In this document: positions 46,387-54,056 of the stretch, piece by piece | Numbering within the stretch: the stretch's first letter is position 1 | Layout of the letters: each line of letters starts with the position of its first letter | Source of the DNA: Granulicoccus phenolivorans DSM 17626 = NBRC 107789 = JCM 15570 | GTDB taxonomy: Bacteria; Actinomycetota; Actinomycetes; Propionibacteriales; Propionibacteriaceae | Direction of reading: 5' to 3' | Length of the DNA: 54,056 bases | Assembly (NCBI RefSeq): GCF_000423085.1 | Contig: NZ_AUHH01000030.1 | Coordinates: 1 to 54,056, forward strand | The notes under the pieces: model-generated | What the model saw: the letters and a program-made list of their open reading frames with translations, nothing else | Told to the model about the DNA's origin: nothing | Databases searched by the model: none | Position numbers and translations under genes: made by a program

Positions 46387-47376
46387 ATGACCGACACCAC
46401 CCATCGCCTGTTGCGGCTGCTGAGCATGCTGGAATCCCGCTCGGTGTGGTCGGGGCCCGAACTGGCCGAACGGCTCGGGGTGACCACGCGTACGGTGCGC
46501 CGGGACATGGAGCGGCTGCGCGACCTGGGCTACCCGGTGACCGGCGAACACGGCGCCGACGGCGGCTATCGGCTGGGCGCCGGCCGGAAGCTGCCACCCC
46601 TGGTGCTCGACGACGATGAGGCGGTCGCGGTGGCGGTGAGCCTGCGGCTGGGGGCGATCGGACCGGTGGCCGGCATCTCGGAGCCGGCCGTGCGGGCGCT
46701 GGCCAAACTCGACCAGGTGCTGCCGGCGCGACTGCGCGGCCAGGTGACCGCGATCGACCAGGCCACCGCGGCGCTGCCCACCCGGACCGGGCCCCGGGTG
46801 GATGCGACCCTGTTGTCCGCGCTGGCCACCGCGCAGCGCGATCATGTCCGGGTCCGGTTCGCCTATCGGGCCCGCGACGGCGCGGAGACCCAGCGGCACG
46901 TGGAGCCCTACCGGCTGGTGACCACCGGTTTCGTGTGGTACTTGGTGTGCTACGACCTCGACCGGGACGACTGGCGGACCTTTCGGGCCGACCGGATCGC
47001 CGAGCATCACGTGACCACCTTCCGGTTCACCCCACGGCCGGCGCCGGACCCGCTCGAGCTCGTCCAGGCCGCGCGGCAGCACCATGAGCCGTGGCCGATC
47101 ACCGCGACCGTACTTCTGAGCGCCGATGTCGACGCGGTCCGCGGCCGCATTCCGGAGCGGTACGCCCGGGCCCGCGAGATCGAGCCCGGCCTGACCGAGG
47201 TCCGGATCGGGGCGGAGAAACTGGAAGATCTGGCCTGGCATCTGGGCTGGGCGGCGGTCGACCTGTCCGCCGAGCTGACCGTGCTCGACCATCCCGAACT
47301 CGCGGCCCAGCTGGCCCGGCTGGGGGAGCAGTTCACCCGCTTCGGGAAATCGGGGCCCGGCCGAACCCTGGGGTAG
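46387..47376 (+). CDS. WYL-domain transcriptional regulator (YafY type)
   Basis: About 329 residues from the ATG at 46387. The N-terminal HTH_11 domain reads LLRLLSMLESRSVWSGPELA and LGVTTRTVRRDMERLRDLGY. The middle carries the WYL ligand-binding domain (HVEPYRLVTTGFVWYLVCYD; DDWRTFRADRI), and a WCX-type domain follows. These proteins sense small molecules or nucleic acid and regulate neighbouring genes. The position opposite pxpABC suggests control of 5-oxoproline use, but YafY-type genes are often autonomous. It ends nine bases before the ABC-F gene. Confidence 0.9.
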   Translation: MTDTTHRLLRLLSMLESRSVWSGPELAERLGVTTRTVRRDMERLRDLGYPVTGEHGADGGYRLGAGRKLPPLVLDDDEAVAVAVSLRLGAIGPVAGISEPAVRALAKLDQVLPARLRGQVTAIDQATAALPTRTGPRVDATLLSALATAQRDHVRVRFAYRARDGAETQRHVEPYRLVTTGFVWYLVCYDLDRDDWRTFRADRIAEHHVTTFRFTPRPAPDPLELVQAARQHHEPWPITATVLLSADVDAVRGRIPERYARAREIEPGLTEVRIGAEKLEDLAWHLGWAAVDLSAELTVLDHPELAAQLARLGEQFTRFGKSGPGRTLG

Positions 47377-47385
47377 CCTTGCCCG

Positions 47386-48984
47386 GTGCTCAGCGTCCAC
47401 GATCTCGAAGTCCGTGCCGGTTCCCGGCTGTTGCTGGAACCGGTTTCCTTCCAGGTCGCCAACAGCGACAAGATCGGGCTGGTCGGCCGCAACGGTGCCG
47501 GCAAGACGACGCTGACCCGGATCCTGGCCGGGGAGGGCCAGCCCGCCGGTGGGACGGTCACCTGGTCCGGTTCGATCGGCTATCTGCCCCAGGATCCGCG
47601 CTCGGGTGATCCCGACCAGCTGGCCCAGGATCGCATCCTCGGCGCCCGCGGGCTGGACAAGATCATCGCCCGGATGCGGGCCCAGGAACAGTTGATGGCC
47701 ACCGAGACCGGGGAGGCCCGGGACAAGGCGATGAACGCGTACGCCCGGGCAGAGGGGGAAATGGTCGCCGCCGGGGGCTATGCGGCCGAGGCCGAGGCGC
47801 ACCGGATCGCGGCCAACCTGGCGTTGCCGGACCGGGTGCTGGGGCAACCGTTGCGGACCCTGTCCGGTGGTCAGCGCCGCCGCGTGGAGCTGGCCCGGAT
47901 TCTCTACTCCGACGCCGACACCCTGCTGCTGGACGAGCCGACCAACCACCTGGACGCCGACTCGATCGTGTGGCTGCGCGGGTTCATCCAGACCTATCCC
48001 GGCGCGGTGCTGATGATCTCCCACGACACCGATCTGCTCGAGGCGACCGTCAACAAGGTCTTCCACCTCGACGCGAACCGGGCCGCGCTCGACGTGTACG
48101 CGATGAACTGGAAGCGCTACCTGCAGCAGCGCGAAACCGACGAGAAGCGTCGGCGCCGGGAGCGGCTGAACGCCGAACGCAAGGCCGACCAGTTGCTGAC
48201 CCAGGCCGCCAAGATGGGCGCGAAGGCGACCAAGGCGACCGCCGCGCACAACATGGCCAAGCGGGCGGAGAAACTGCTGTCCGGGATCGAGGGCGAGCGG
48301 GTCAGCGACAAGGTGGCCAAGATCCGGTTCCCCGAGCCCGCGTCCTGCGGCAAGACTCCGCTGATGGGCGAGGAACTGTCCAAGTCCTACGGCTCGCTGG
48401 AGGTCTTCACCGCCGTCGATCTGGCTATCGACAAGGGCTCCCGGGTGGTCATCCTGGGTCTCAACGGTGCCGGCAAGACGACGATGCTGCGGATCCTGGC
48501 CGGGGAGGAGAAGCCCGATACCGGTGAGGTCATCCACGGCCACGGCGCCAAGATCGGCTACTACGCCCAGGAACACGAGAACATCGACATGGACCGGACC
48601 GTGCTGCAGAACATGCTGAGCGCCTCCCCGGATCTCAATGATGTGGAGAACCGGAAGATCCTCGGGTCCTTCCTGTTCACCGGCGATGATGTGGACAAGC
48701 CCGCCAAGGTGCTCTCCGGTGGGGAGAAGACCCGCCTGTCGCTGGCGATGCTGGTCGTCTCGCGGGCCAACGTCCTGTTGCTGGACGAGCCGACCAACAA
48801 CCTCGATCCGGCGTCACGGCACGAGGTCCTGGAGGCGATCGCCAACTACGCCGGGGCGGTCGTTCTGGTCACCCACGACGAGGGCGCGGTCGAGGCGTTG
48901 GAACCGGATCGGGTGCTGCTGCTGCCCGACGGCGATGAGGACCTGTGGAGTGCGGAGTACCAGGAGCTGATCTCCCTGGCGTGA
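47386..48984 (+). CDS. ABC-F family ATPase (ribosome-associated type)
   Basis: A 532-residue protein with two ABC cassettes and no membrane segments. Walker A motifs are GRNGAGKTT near residue 34 and GLNGAGKTT in the second half; signatures are LSGGQRRRVEL and LSGGEKTRLSL; Walker B regions are LLLDEPTNHLDAD and LLLDEPTNNLDPA. The charged linker between cassettes is KRYLQQRETDEKRRRRERLN. ABC-F proteins act on ribosomes, as translation factors or antibiotic protection proteins; resistance cannot be claimed from this sequence. The start is a GTG. It resembles the ABC-F gene found near suf in mycobacteria. Confidence 0.92.
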   Translation: MLSVHDLEVRAGSRLLLEPVSFQVANSDKIGLVGRNGAGKTTLTRILAGEGQPAGGTVTWSGSIGYLPQDPRSGDPDQLAQDRILGARGLDKIIARMRAQEQLMATETGEARDKAMNAYARAEGEMVAAGGYAAEAEAHRIAANLALPDRVLGQPLRTLSGGQRRRVELARILYSDADTLLLDEPTNHLDADSIVWLRGFIQTYPGAVLMISHDTDLLEATVNKVFHLDANRAALDVYAMNWKRYLQQRETDEKRRRRERLNAERKADQLLTQAAKMGAKATKATAAHNMAKRAEKLLSGIEGERVSDKVAKIRFPEPASCGKTPLMGEELSKSYGSLEVFTAVDLAIDKGSRVVILGLNGAGKTTMLRILAGEEKPDTGEVIHGHGAKIGYYAQEHENIDMDRTVLQNMLSASPDLNDVENRKILGSFLFTGDDVDKPAKVLSGGEKTRLSLAMLVVSRANVLLLDEPTNNLDPASRHEVLEAIANYAGAVVLVTHDEGAVEALEPDRVLLLPDGDEDLWSAEYQELISLA

Positions 48985-49064
48985 GGGGCGAGTGCGGAAC
49001 AAACCGCGCTGGTACCGGGTTGTCCGGAGGCGGCGTCGGTCCGGTGCGGGGAAGGTGAAGCCAG

Positions 49065-50945
49065 ATGGCAATGGGCATGGGGATGGGCGGTCCCGGCGGC
49101 GGCATGATGCGCGGCTTCCGCAAGGATCGCTCGGTGGTCGAGCACAAGCTCGGCGAGGGGGTGGTACGCCGCGTACTCGGCTATGCCCGGCCGTTCCGGG
49201 GCCTGATCCTGGTCTTTCTGGTGCTGATCGTGATCTCGGCGGTGCTCGGGGTGGTCCCGCCGCTGCTGTTCAAGGACATCATCGACCGGGGCGTACTCGG
49301 GCAGGATCGGCAACTGATCGTGATCCTGGCGCTGGTCCTGGCCGGGGTGGCGATCGCCGATGCGGTGCTGAGCCTGGTGCAGCGGTGGTTCTCCGCCCGG
49401 ATCGGGGAGGGCCTGATCTACAACCTGCGGACCCAGGTCTTCGACCATGTGCAGTCGATGCCGGTGTCCTTCTTCACCCGGACCCAGACCGGCATGCTGG
49501 TCTCGCGGTTGAACAATGACGTGATCGGGGCGCAGCAGGCGTTCACCTCGACGCTGTCCACGGCGGTGTCGAACATCATCTCCCTGGTGCTGACGCTGAT
49601 CGCCATGATCAGCCTGTCCCCGCTGTTGACCCTGGCGGCGCTGGTGCTGGTGCCGATCTTCCTGATCCCGGCCCGGATCATGGGCTCGAAACTGGCCGAC
49701 CTGACCCGGCGGCAGATGCAGGGCAATGCCGACATGTCGGCGACGATGACCGAGCGGTTCTCGGTCTCCGGCGCGCTGCTGGTGAAGCTGTTCGGCCGCA
49801 AGGACTACGAGCACGACTCCTTCGCCGAGAAGGCGGACTCGGTGCGCGGCGTCTCGGTCTCGATCGCGATGAACCAGCGCTTCTTCATGGCCCTGATGGG
49901 GCTGCTGGCCGCGCTGGCGACTGCCATGGTGTACGGCGTGGGCGGCTGGTTCGCCGTCGGCGGCGCGCTGAGTGTGGGTACGCTGACCGCGCTGGCCGGC
50001 CTGCTCACCCGGCTCTACGGGCCGCTGACCCAGCTGACCAACCTGCGGGTGGATGTGATGTCGGCGCTGGTCAGTTTCGAGCGGGTCTTCGAAATCCTGG
50101 ATCTGAAACCGGCGATCGCGGACAAGCCGGACGCCAAGGAGGCCTCGGGAATCGCCTCGGTGGAGTTCGACAACGTCACCTTCAGCTATCCCAGCGGGGC
50201 CGATGCCTCGCTGGCCTCGCTGGAGAAGATCTCGGTGGGGGACCGGGCCCGGCCCAACGAACCGGTGCTGAACGGGATCTCGCTGTCGGTCGAGCCGGGG
50301 CACACGGTGGCCCTGGTCGGTCCGTCCGGCGGTGGGAAGACGACCACGACCCATCTGATCGCCCGGCTGTACGACGTGACTGGCGGCGTGGTCCGGGTCG
50401 GTGGCGACGATGTGCGCGACCTGAAGCTGGCTTCGCTGCAGCACCAGATCGGGTACGTGACCCAGGACGCGCACATGTTCCACGACACGATCCGGGCGAA
50501 CCTGCTGTACGCCCGCCCCGACGCCACCGAGGACCAGATGTGGCAGGCGATGGCGGCCGCGCAGATCGATGAACTGGTGCGCGGCCTGCCCGACGGGCTG
50601 GACACCGTGGTCGGCGAGCGCGGCTACCGGTTGTCCGGTGGTGAGCGGCAGCGGCTGGCGATCTCCCGACTGCTGTTGAAGGCGCCGCCGATCGTGGTGC
50701 TGGACGAGGCGACCGCCCACCTGGATTCCGAATCCGAGGTCGCGGTGCAGCATGCCCTGGACACCGCGATGACCGGGCGTACCGCGCTGGTGATCGCGCA
50801 CCGGCTCTCCACGGTCCGCAACGCCGATCAGATCGTGGTGCTGCAGCACGGCCGGATCGTCGAGCGCGGCAAGCACGCCGAACTGCTGGCCCGGGGCGGG
50901 GTGTACGCCGAGCTGTACCGCACCCAACTCGGCGGTACCGACTGA
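49065..50945 (+). CDS. ABC exporter, fused membrane and ATPase domains
   Basis: A 626-residue half-transporter that should work as a homodimer. After a Gly/Met-rich start (MAMGMGMGGPGGGMMRGF) come six hydrophobic segments of a type I exporter domain, then the nucleotide-binding domain: Walker A GPSGGGKTTT, Q-loop GYVTQDAHMFHD, signature LSGGERQRLAI, Walker B PPIVVLDEATAHLD and H-loop AHRLSTV. A ~20-residue insert (SLASLEKISVGDRARPNE) before Walker A is typical of one actinobacterial subgroup. Substrates may be lipids or drugs; none can be assigned. Confidence 0.92.
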   Translation: MAMGMGMGGPGGGMMRGFRKDRSVVEHKLGEGVVRRVLGYARPFRGLILVFLVLIVISAVLGVVPPLLFKDIIDRGVLGQDRQLIVILALVLAGVAIADAVLSLVQRWFSARIGEGLIYNLRTQVFDHVQSMPVSFFTRTQTGMLVSRLNNDVIGAQQAFTSTLSTAVSNIISLVLTLIAMISLSPLLTLAALVLVPIFLIPARIMGSKLADLTRRQMQGNADMSATMTERFSVSGALLVKLFGRKDYEHDSFAEKADSVRGVSVSIAMNQRFFMALMGLLAALATAMVYGVGGWFAVGGALSVGTLTALAGLLTRLYGPLTQLTNLRVDVMSALVSFERVFEILDLKPAIADKPDAKEASGIASVEFDNVTFSYPSGADASLASLEKISVGDRARPNEPVLNGISLSVEPGHTVALVGPSGGGKTTTTHLIARLYDVTGGVVRVGGDDVRDLKLASLQHQIGYVTQDAHMFHDTIRANLLYARPDATEDQMWQAMAAAQIDELVRGLPDGLDTVVGERGYRLSGGERQRLAISRLLLKAPPIVVLDEATAHLDSESEVAVQHALDTAMTGRTALVIAHRLSTVRNADQIVVLQHGRIVERGKHAELLARGGVYAELYRTQLGGTD

Positions 50946-51053
50946 GGCTGATCCGGCGGTGGTGCCCGCGCGGTGGATCAGGGACACTGGGAGAAACCTG
51001 CAGAAAGTGTCAGCGGCGATGGTCAGACTGTGAAGCAACGAGGGAGGACCGCC

Positions 51054-51239
51054 ATGGGAACCGCAACAGTTGTCACACTCACCCCGCAACAGGCACGAGA
51101 TGAGCGAGCCCAGTTGCTCCGCGAAATGGGGATGACCTTTGAGGAGGCCCGCGAGCGGGCCGAGGAGTATCAGCTGACAATCCGGGAGGTCATCCGGTGG
51201 CGACGTATTGAGGAACTGACTTGGCTGTTGGGTGAGTGA
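51054..51239 (+). CDS. Small conserved-type protein of unknown function (61 residues)
   Basis: The ATG at 51054 follows GGGAGG; the longer open frame from 50973 lacks a ribosome site. The product begins MGTATVVTLTPQQARDERAQ and is mostly helical and charged. The motif GMTFEEARERAEEYQLTIRE followed by WRRIEELTWLLGE resembles a group of very small actinobacterial proteins placed singly between unrelated genes; a short DNA- or protein-binding role is possible. No toxin partner is adjacent: the convergent neighbour is a methyltransferase gene. Confidence 0.6.
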   Translation: MGTATVVTLTPQQARDERAQLLREMGMTFEEARERAEEYQLTIREVIRWRRIEELTWLLGE

Positions 51240-51276
51240 CGGTTGCCGATGGCGCAAGCGGAGCCGGCCCGCAGGC

Positions 51277-52062
51277 TCAGTGCCTGCCGAACACCGACAC
51301 CTCGACCGAGACCTCCACGGTGCCGGGCCGGGCAGCGGCGTGGGTGTGCAGGGCGTTCGGGCCCATCCCGATCAGGTGCCCGACCTGCTCGGCGGAGGCG
51401 TCGAAGGCGTACTCGACCCGCTCCCGCGACTGCAGCGTGAGGTGCGGTTCGGCCGCGGCGTCGAGGCGGCCGAGCTTGTCCGGCTCGACCTCGATCAGCT
51501 TGTGCCGGGCCCGCACCGAGGCCAGGTGCTGCTGGGACGGGGTGACCACGATCAGGTGCCCTGACGGCCGCAGCAGCCGGGCGAACTCGGCCATGTTCCG
51601 CGGCGCGAACACACACAGGACCACATCGGCGCAGTCACTGCGTACCGGCAGCCCGGCCCAGGTGTCGGCGACCACCGCACCGATCCGGTCCAGTTTGGCT
51701 GCTCGCTTGGCCGCGGCCACCGAGATGTCACAGGCCACGCCCCGCGCCCCGGTCGGCAGGGCGTGGTCGAGGTAGTACCCGGTCCCCGCGCCGGCGTCCA
51801 CGATCACCGCTGCCCCCCGGGTGTGCGCGGCGATGGCCGCGGCGATCGGGGCGTACGCGCCGGTGTCGAGGAAGGTGATCCGGTCGGCGACCATGGCGAC
51901 GGTGTCGGCATTGGCCCCCGCGGGTCGGGTCAGCAGATTCACATAGCCCTGCTTGGCCACATCGAAGCTGTGCCCCGAGCCGCAGCGCAGCGTACGCCCG
52001 AGCTGTTCGAGCGGCTGCGAACAGTACGGGCAGGCGAGCAGGTCGACGACGTCGGCCAGCAC
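51277..52062 (-). CDS. rlmA: 23S rRNA guanine-N1 methyltransferase, RlmA type
   Basis: About 261 residues from a GTG at 52062, two bases after the SURF1 stop. An N-terminal zinc finger (Cys11, Cys14, Cys27, His31: CPYC and CGSGH) is followed by GYVNLLTR and a Rossmann methyltransferase fold with VDAGAGTGYYLDHAL, DISVAAAKRAA and VLCVFAPRNMAEFARLLRPSG. RlmAI/RlmAII members methylate G745 or G748 of 23S rRNA; the latter lowers tylosin sensitivity. Which position is modified here cannot be decided from sequence. Confidence 0.88.
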   Translation of the reverse strand: MLADVVDLLACPYCSQPLEQLGRTLRCGSGHSFDVAKQGYVNLLTRPAGANADTVAMVADRITFLDTGAYAPIAAAIAAHTRGAAVIVDAGAGTGYYLDHALPTGARGVACDISVAAAKRAAKLDRIGAVVADTWAGLPVRSDCADVVLCVFAPRNMAEFARLLRPSGHLIVVTPSQQHLASVRARHKLIEVEPDKLGRLDAAAEPHLTLQSRERVEYAFDASAEQVGHLIGMGPNALHTHAAARPGTVEVSVEVSVFGRH

Positions 52063-52064
52063 AC

Positions 52065-52826
52065 TCAGACCCGGTGGGGCTGTTCCGCGGCAGCTGCCGT
52101 CGCGGCCCGCCGCTTGCGCCGATCCTTCAGGTCGGAGCGGATGAAGTAGACCGCCCCGAACACCGCAATCGCGGAGAAGGTGAACCATTGCAACGCATAG
52201 GAGAAGTGGTTGCCCTCGCTCAATTCCGGGGTGACGAAGGGCTTCAGCGTGCCGTCGCCGGCCGGCACGATGTCGGTCTGGGCCACGTAGCCGTCCAGCA
52301 CCGGCTGCCCCATCGCGGCGCCGATCGCCGGCGCGTTGATCAGCCGCATCCGGTGGTCGATCGGATTGATCGCGTTGTCGTTGCCGTGTTCACTGCGCCG
52401 CAGATATCCGGTGACGGTGACCTGGCCGGTCGGCGCGGCCGGCAGGGTGTCCGGCAGGCGCTCGCCCGAGGGCACCGGGGCCAGTCCCCGGTCCACCAGG
52501 ATCAGGTCACCCTGGGTGGTACGCAGCGGCGCGACCACCTCGTAACCGTCCTCCCCGTTGACCACCCGGTAGCGGATCTGGAACTGTTCGCCGGTGAACG
52601 TGCCGGTCGCGGTTACCCGCTGCCACTGCATCTGGTCGGTGACCTCGCCGCCCATCACGTCCCGGTAGGAGATCGGCGGATTGTTCGAGTTGGTGACGAC
52701 GACCTGGTTCGCCGCCCGTCGCTCGTCCAGCCGCCGTAACTGCCACTCGCCGAGATTGATCATGGCGATCACCAGCACGGTGGCGAAAAGGATCAGGGCG
52801 ACCCAGCGTCGAACGGTTCTGCTCAC
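52065..52826 (-). CDS. SURF1-family cytochrome oxidase assembly protein
   Basis: A 253-residue protein with a membrane helix at each end (WVALILFATVLVIAMINLGEWQL; FTFSAIAVFGAVYFI) and an external domain between them, the SURF1 topology. Conserved elements are GEWQLRRLDER, GTFTGEQFQIRYR, LILVDRGLAPVPSGERLP, and HFSYALQWFTFSAIA. SURF1 assists heme A insertion into aa3 oxidase, so it is a functional partner of ctaA and ctaB elsewhere in the window. Confidence 0.9.
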   Translation of the reverse strand: MSRTVRRWVALILFATVLVIAMINLGEWQLRRLDERRAANQVVVTNSNNPPISYRDVMGGEVTDQMQWQRVTATGTFTGEQFQIRYRVVNGEDGYEVVAPLRTTQGDLILVDRGLAPVPSGERLPDTLPAAPTGQVTVTGYLRRSEHGNDNAINPIDHRMRLINAPAIGAAMGQPVLDGYVAQTDIVPAGDGTLKPFVTPELSEGNHFSYALQWFTFSAIAVFGAVYFIRSDLKDRRKRRAATAAAAEQPHRV

Positions 52827-52855
52827 CGCCCCAGCGTACTCACCGGTGGGGAGGA

Positions 52856-53128
52856 TCAGTCGCCCTCGTCGAAGTCCGGTCCGGCGACCGGCTGGGCCAG
52901 TTCGGTGATCCGCGCCGCGGTGGCCCCCAGCGAGGCGCCCCGGCCGACGGCCACGCCGAGCAGGAACGTCGTCAGCGGTCCGGCCGCCCGGTTCACGTGG
53001 TGCGCGGCATCACGGGAGAGGTCCAGCACGATATGTACGGTGTCCTCGTCGAGGGTGAAGCCGCCGGTGTCGAGTTCGGTCAACAGCTGATCGAACCAGG
53101 CCTGAAGGCCTACGGTCGGTTCGGACAT
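52856..53128 (-). CDS. DUF6457-like small protein
   Basis: 90 residues. WFDQLLTELDTGG, LDLSRDAAHHVNRAAGPLTTFLLGVAVGRGA and a C-terminal ITELAQPV resemble DUF6457, small helical proteins (often fused to or beside molybdopterin-cofactor genes in actinobacteria). No molybdenum genes are adjacent here, so no function is inferred. It lies upstream of SURF1 on the same strand with a 29-base gap. Confidence 0.7.
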   Translation of the reverse strand: MSEPTVGLQAWFDQLLTELDTGGFTLDEDTVHIVLDLSRDAAHHVNRAAGPLTTFLLGVAVGRGASLGATAARITELAQPVAGPDFDEGD

Positions 53129-53227
53129 GGATTCCCTTCCTTGCTCGGGTCCTGGGCGCTTTCGATCATGGCACGCGGGCTGCCCCGGCTTGTGGGGGAC
53201 CGGTCGGCGTACGGCGCAGGGAAGGGT

Positions 53228-53680
53228 TTAGGCTGGCCGGTCGCCGGAGGCCGACTCGGGGGCGGCGTCGAGGGCCCGATCCGGCTTCGGATCAACGACC
53301 ACCTGGCCCCGGATCACCACGGTTTCGGCGGGTGCCTCGAGTTCGGGGCGGACCGCGGCCGGCGCGGCCGCCTGAGCGGATTCGGTGGTCCCCTTGTTGG
53401 TCCGCAGGTCGACCGCGTTCGCCAGCAGCACCGCGATCCCGGGGAGGATGGCCGCGGCGGCGATCAGGACCCAGCGCCACGGGTTGGGGATGAAGATCGC
53501 GGCGGCGAAGGCGACAACGCGGATACTCATGGTGATCACGTACCGGACCTCGCGGTGCCGGCGGTCCTTGGAGCGGGCGGTGGGCAGCTCGGTGATGATG
53601 GCAGGCGTGTCCTTGCGGCGGGGATGTCCCGCGCCGGTGGGGGACGGGCCCGTGGCCGGGCCGGGTGCGGATGCTGCCAC
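53228..53680 (-). CDS. DUF3099 membrane protein
   Basis: About 150 residues from a GTG at 53680 (a TTG at 53689 is possible). The core IITELPTARSKDRRHREVRYVITMSIRVV followed by two hydrophobic segments (VVAFAAAIFIPNPW; WVLIAAAAILPGIAVLLANAV) is the DUF3099 pattern found only in actinobacteria, where its role is unknown. The C-terminal ~50 residues are Ala/Pro/Glu-rich and probably disordered. Confidence 0.75.
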   Translation of the reverse strand: MAASAPGPATGPSPTGAGHPRRKDTPAIITELPTARSKDRRHREVRYVITMSIRVVAFAAAIFIPNPWRWVLIAAAAILPGIAVLLANAVDLRTNKGTTESAQAAAPAAVRPELEAPAETVVIRGQVVVDPKPDRALDAAPESASGDRPA

Positions 53681-53720
53681 ACGGTCCAATCTAGCTCGCT
53701 TCGGGGATTCGGGAACCGTG

Positions 53721-53809
53721 GTGCCTCACATGCAAGTCCCCGGATGGTGGGGGTCGTGCCTCACGTGGTTTTCCCCCGGATGGTGGGGGTCGTGCCTCAC
53801 ATGGTTTTC
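53721..53809. repeat. Tandem 35-36 bp repeats at an insertion-sequence end
   Basis: Two full units (53721-53755 and 53756-53791) and one partial unit (from 53792) share GTGCCTCAC and CGGATGGTGGGGGTC. They directly follow the transposase stop codon. Repeated subterminal motifs like this are typical binding sites for a transposase; the exact element boundary and any target duplication are not identifiable. Confidence 0.7.
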
Positions 53810-53821
53810 CCCGCGAAACAG

Positions 53822-54056
53822 TTAGCCGGCACGGGTCTTCAGGGCGGCGATGTCGGGGGCACGCCAGGTGACGTGCTGCCCGAGGCGTTGCGTCTTGCCG
53901 CCGGCGAGCCGGGTGAGGTCGTGCTGGATCGCGGCGATCTCGTGCGCGATCGCGGTCGGTTTCAACGTGGCCTTGTACGCGGCCAACTCGGCTTGTTGGG
54001 CCGGACTCAGCACCCCGGCAGCCAGGAGCCGCTGGTATGGGGACCGGGGCTGGTCA
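53822..54056 (-). mobile_element. Integrase-type transposase, C-terminal part
   Basis: The reverse strand carries 77 codons to a stop at 53822, open to the right edge. The frame reads DQPRSPYQRLLAAGVLSPAQ and continues with AAYKATLKPTAIAHEIAAIQ. The SPYQRLL...GVL...LKPTAI pattern matches the C-terminal tail of DDE/integrase-core transposases common in actinobacteria, after the catalytic domain. The catalytic DDE residues lie outside the window, so the exact IS family is not assigned. The reading frame is intact as far as visible. Confidence 0.7.

Noticed and set aside
47386-48984. Antibiotic resistance gene
   Set aside because: ABC-F sequences include housekeeping translation factors, and nothing in the sequence separates these with confidence.
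50973-51239. 88-residue version of the small protein
   Set aside because: No ribosome site stands before 50973, whereas GGGAGG stands before the ATG at 51054.

Overview
The window is high-GC, densely packed bacterial DNA with many GTG starts and 4-base start/stop overlaps. Its conserved blocks (uvrC-rapZ-yvcK-whiA-gap-pgk-tpiA; secG-rbpA; sufR-BDCSU-sufT beside ctaA and an ABC transporter; a mycothiol-type maleylpyruvate isomerase; DUF3099 and DUF6457) are those of an actinobacterium. The mix would fit the order Propionibacteriales, but that placement is inference from family knowledge, not a database result.

Layout. 1-223: start of a DUF222/HNH-type gene cut by the left edge. 317-8374: metallo-hydrolase, lipoprotein and mycothiol-enzyme operon opposite uvrA, then a Rieske lipoprotein and uvrC. 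8371-18548: the rapZ-yvcK-whiA block, lower glycolysis (gap, pgk, tpiA), a large membrane-anchored glycosidase-like protein, secG and rbpA. 18635-26330 (minus strand): pgl, tal, tkt without the zwf-opcA pair that usually sits among them, then heme-A genes ctaB and ctaA and an ABC transporter. 26466-32817: a complete SUF iron-sulfur cluster assembly operon behind its Fe-S repressor, ending in an 18-bp perfect terminator hairpin.

32900-43824 is the accessory part. It holds a Baeyer-Villiger monooxygenase, aldehyde and alcohol dehydrogenases, an SMP-30-type lactonase, a family III CoA-transferase, a glutaryl-CoA dehydrogenase and a GAF/Fis-type activator. Read as a pathway: cyclic ketone -> lactone -> hydroxy acid -> oxo acid -> dicarboxylate -> dicarboxyl-CoA -> crotonyl-CoA. 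A glutaryl-CoA dehydrogenase at the end makes a C5 ring (cyclopentanone-like) the best guess. Related 17-bp dyads lie in both divergent promoter regions of the cluster, suggesting one regulon. The cluster is interrupted by about 0.85 kb of non-coding mosaic repeats.

44031-53680: 5-oxoprolinase pxpABC opposite a WYL regulator with a perfect 17-bp palindrome between them, an ABC-F ATPase, an ABC exporter, a 61-residue unknown protein, an RlmA-type methyltransferase, SURF1 and two small actinobacterial families. 53721-54056: the 3' end of an integrase-type transposase with 35-36 bp end repeats. No tRNA, rRNA or CRISPR array was seen.
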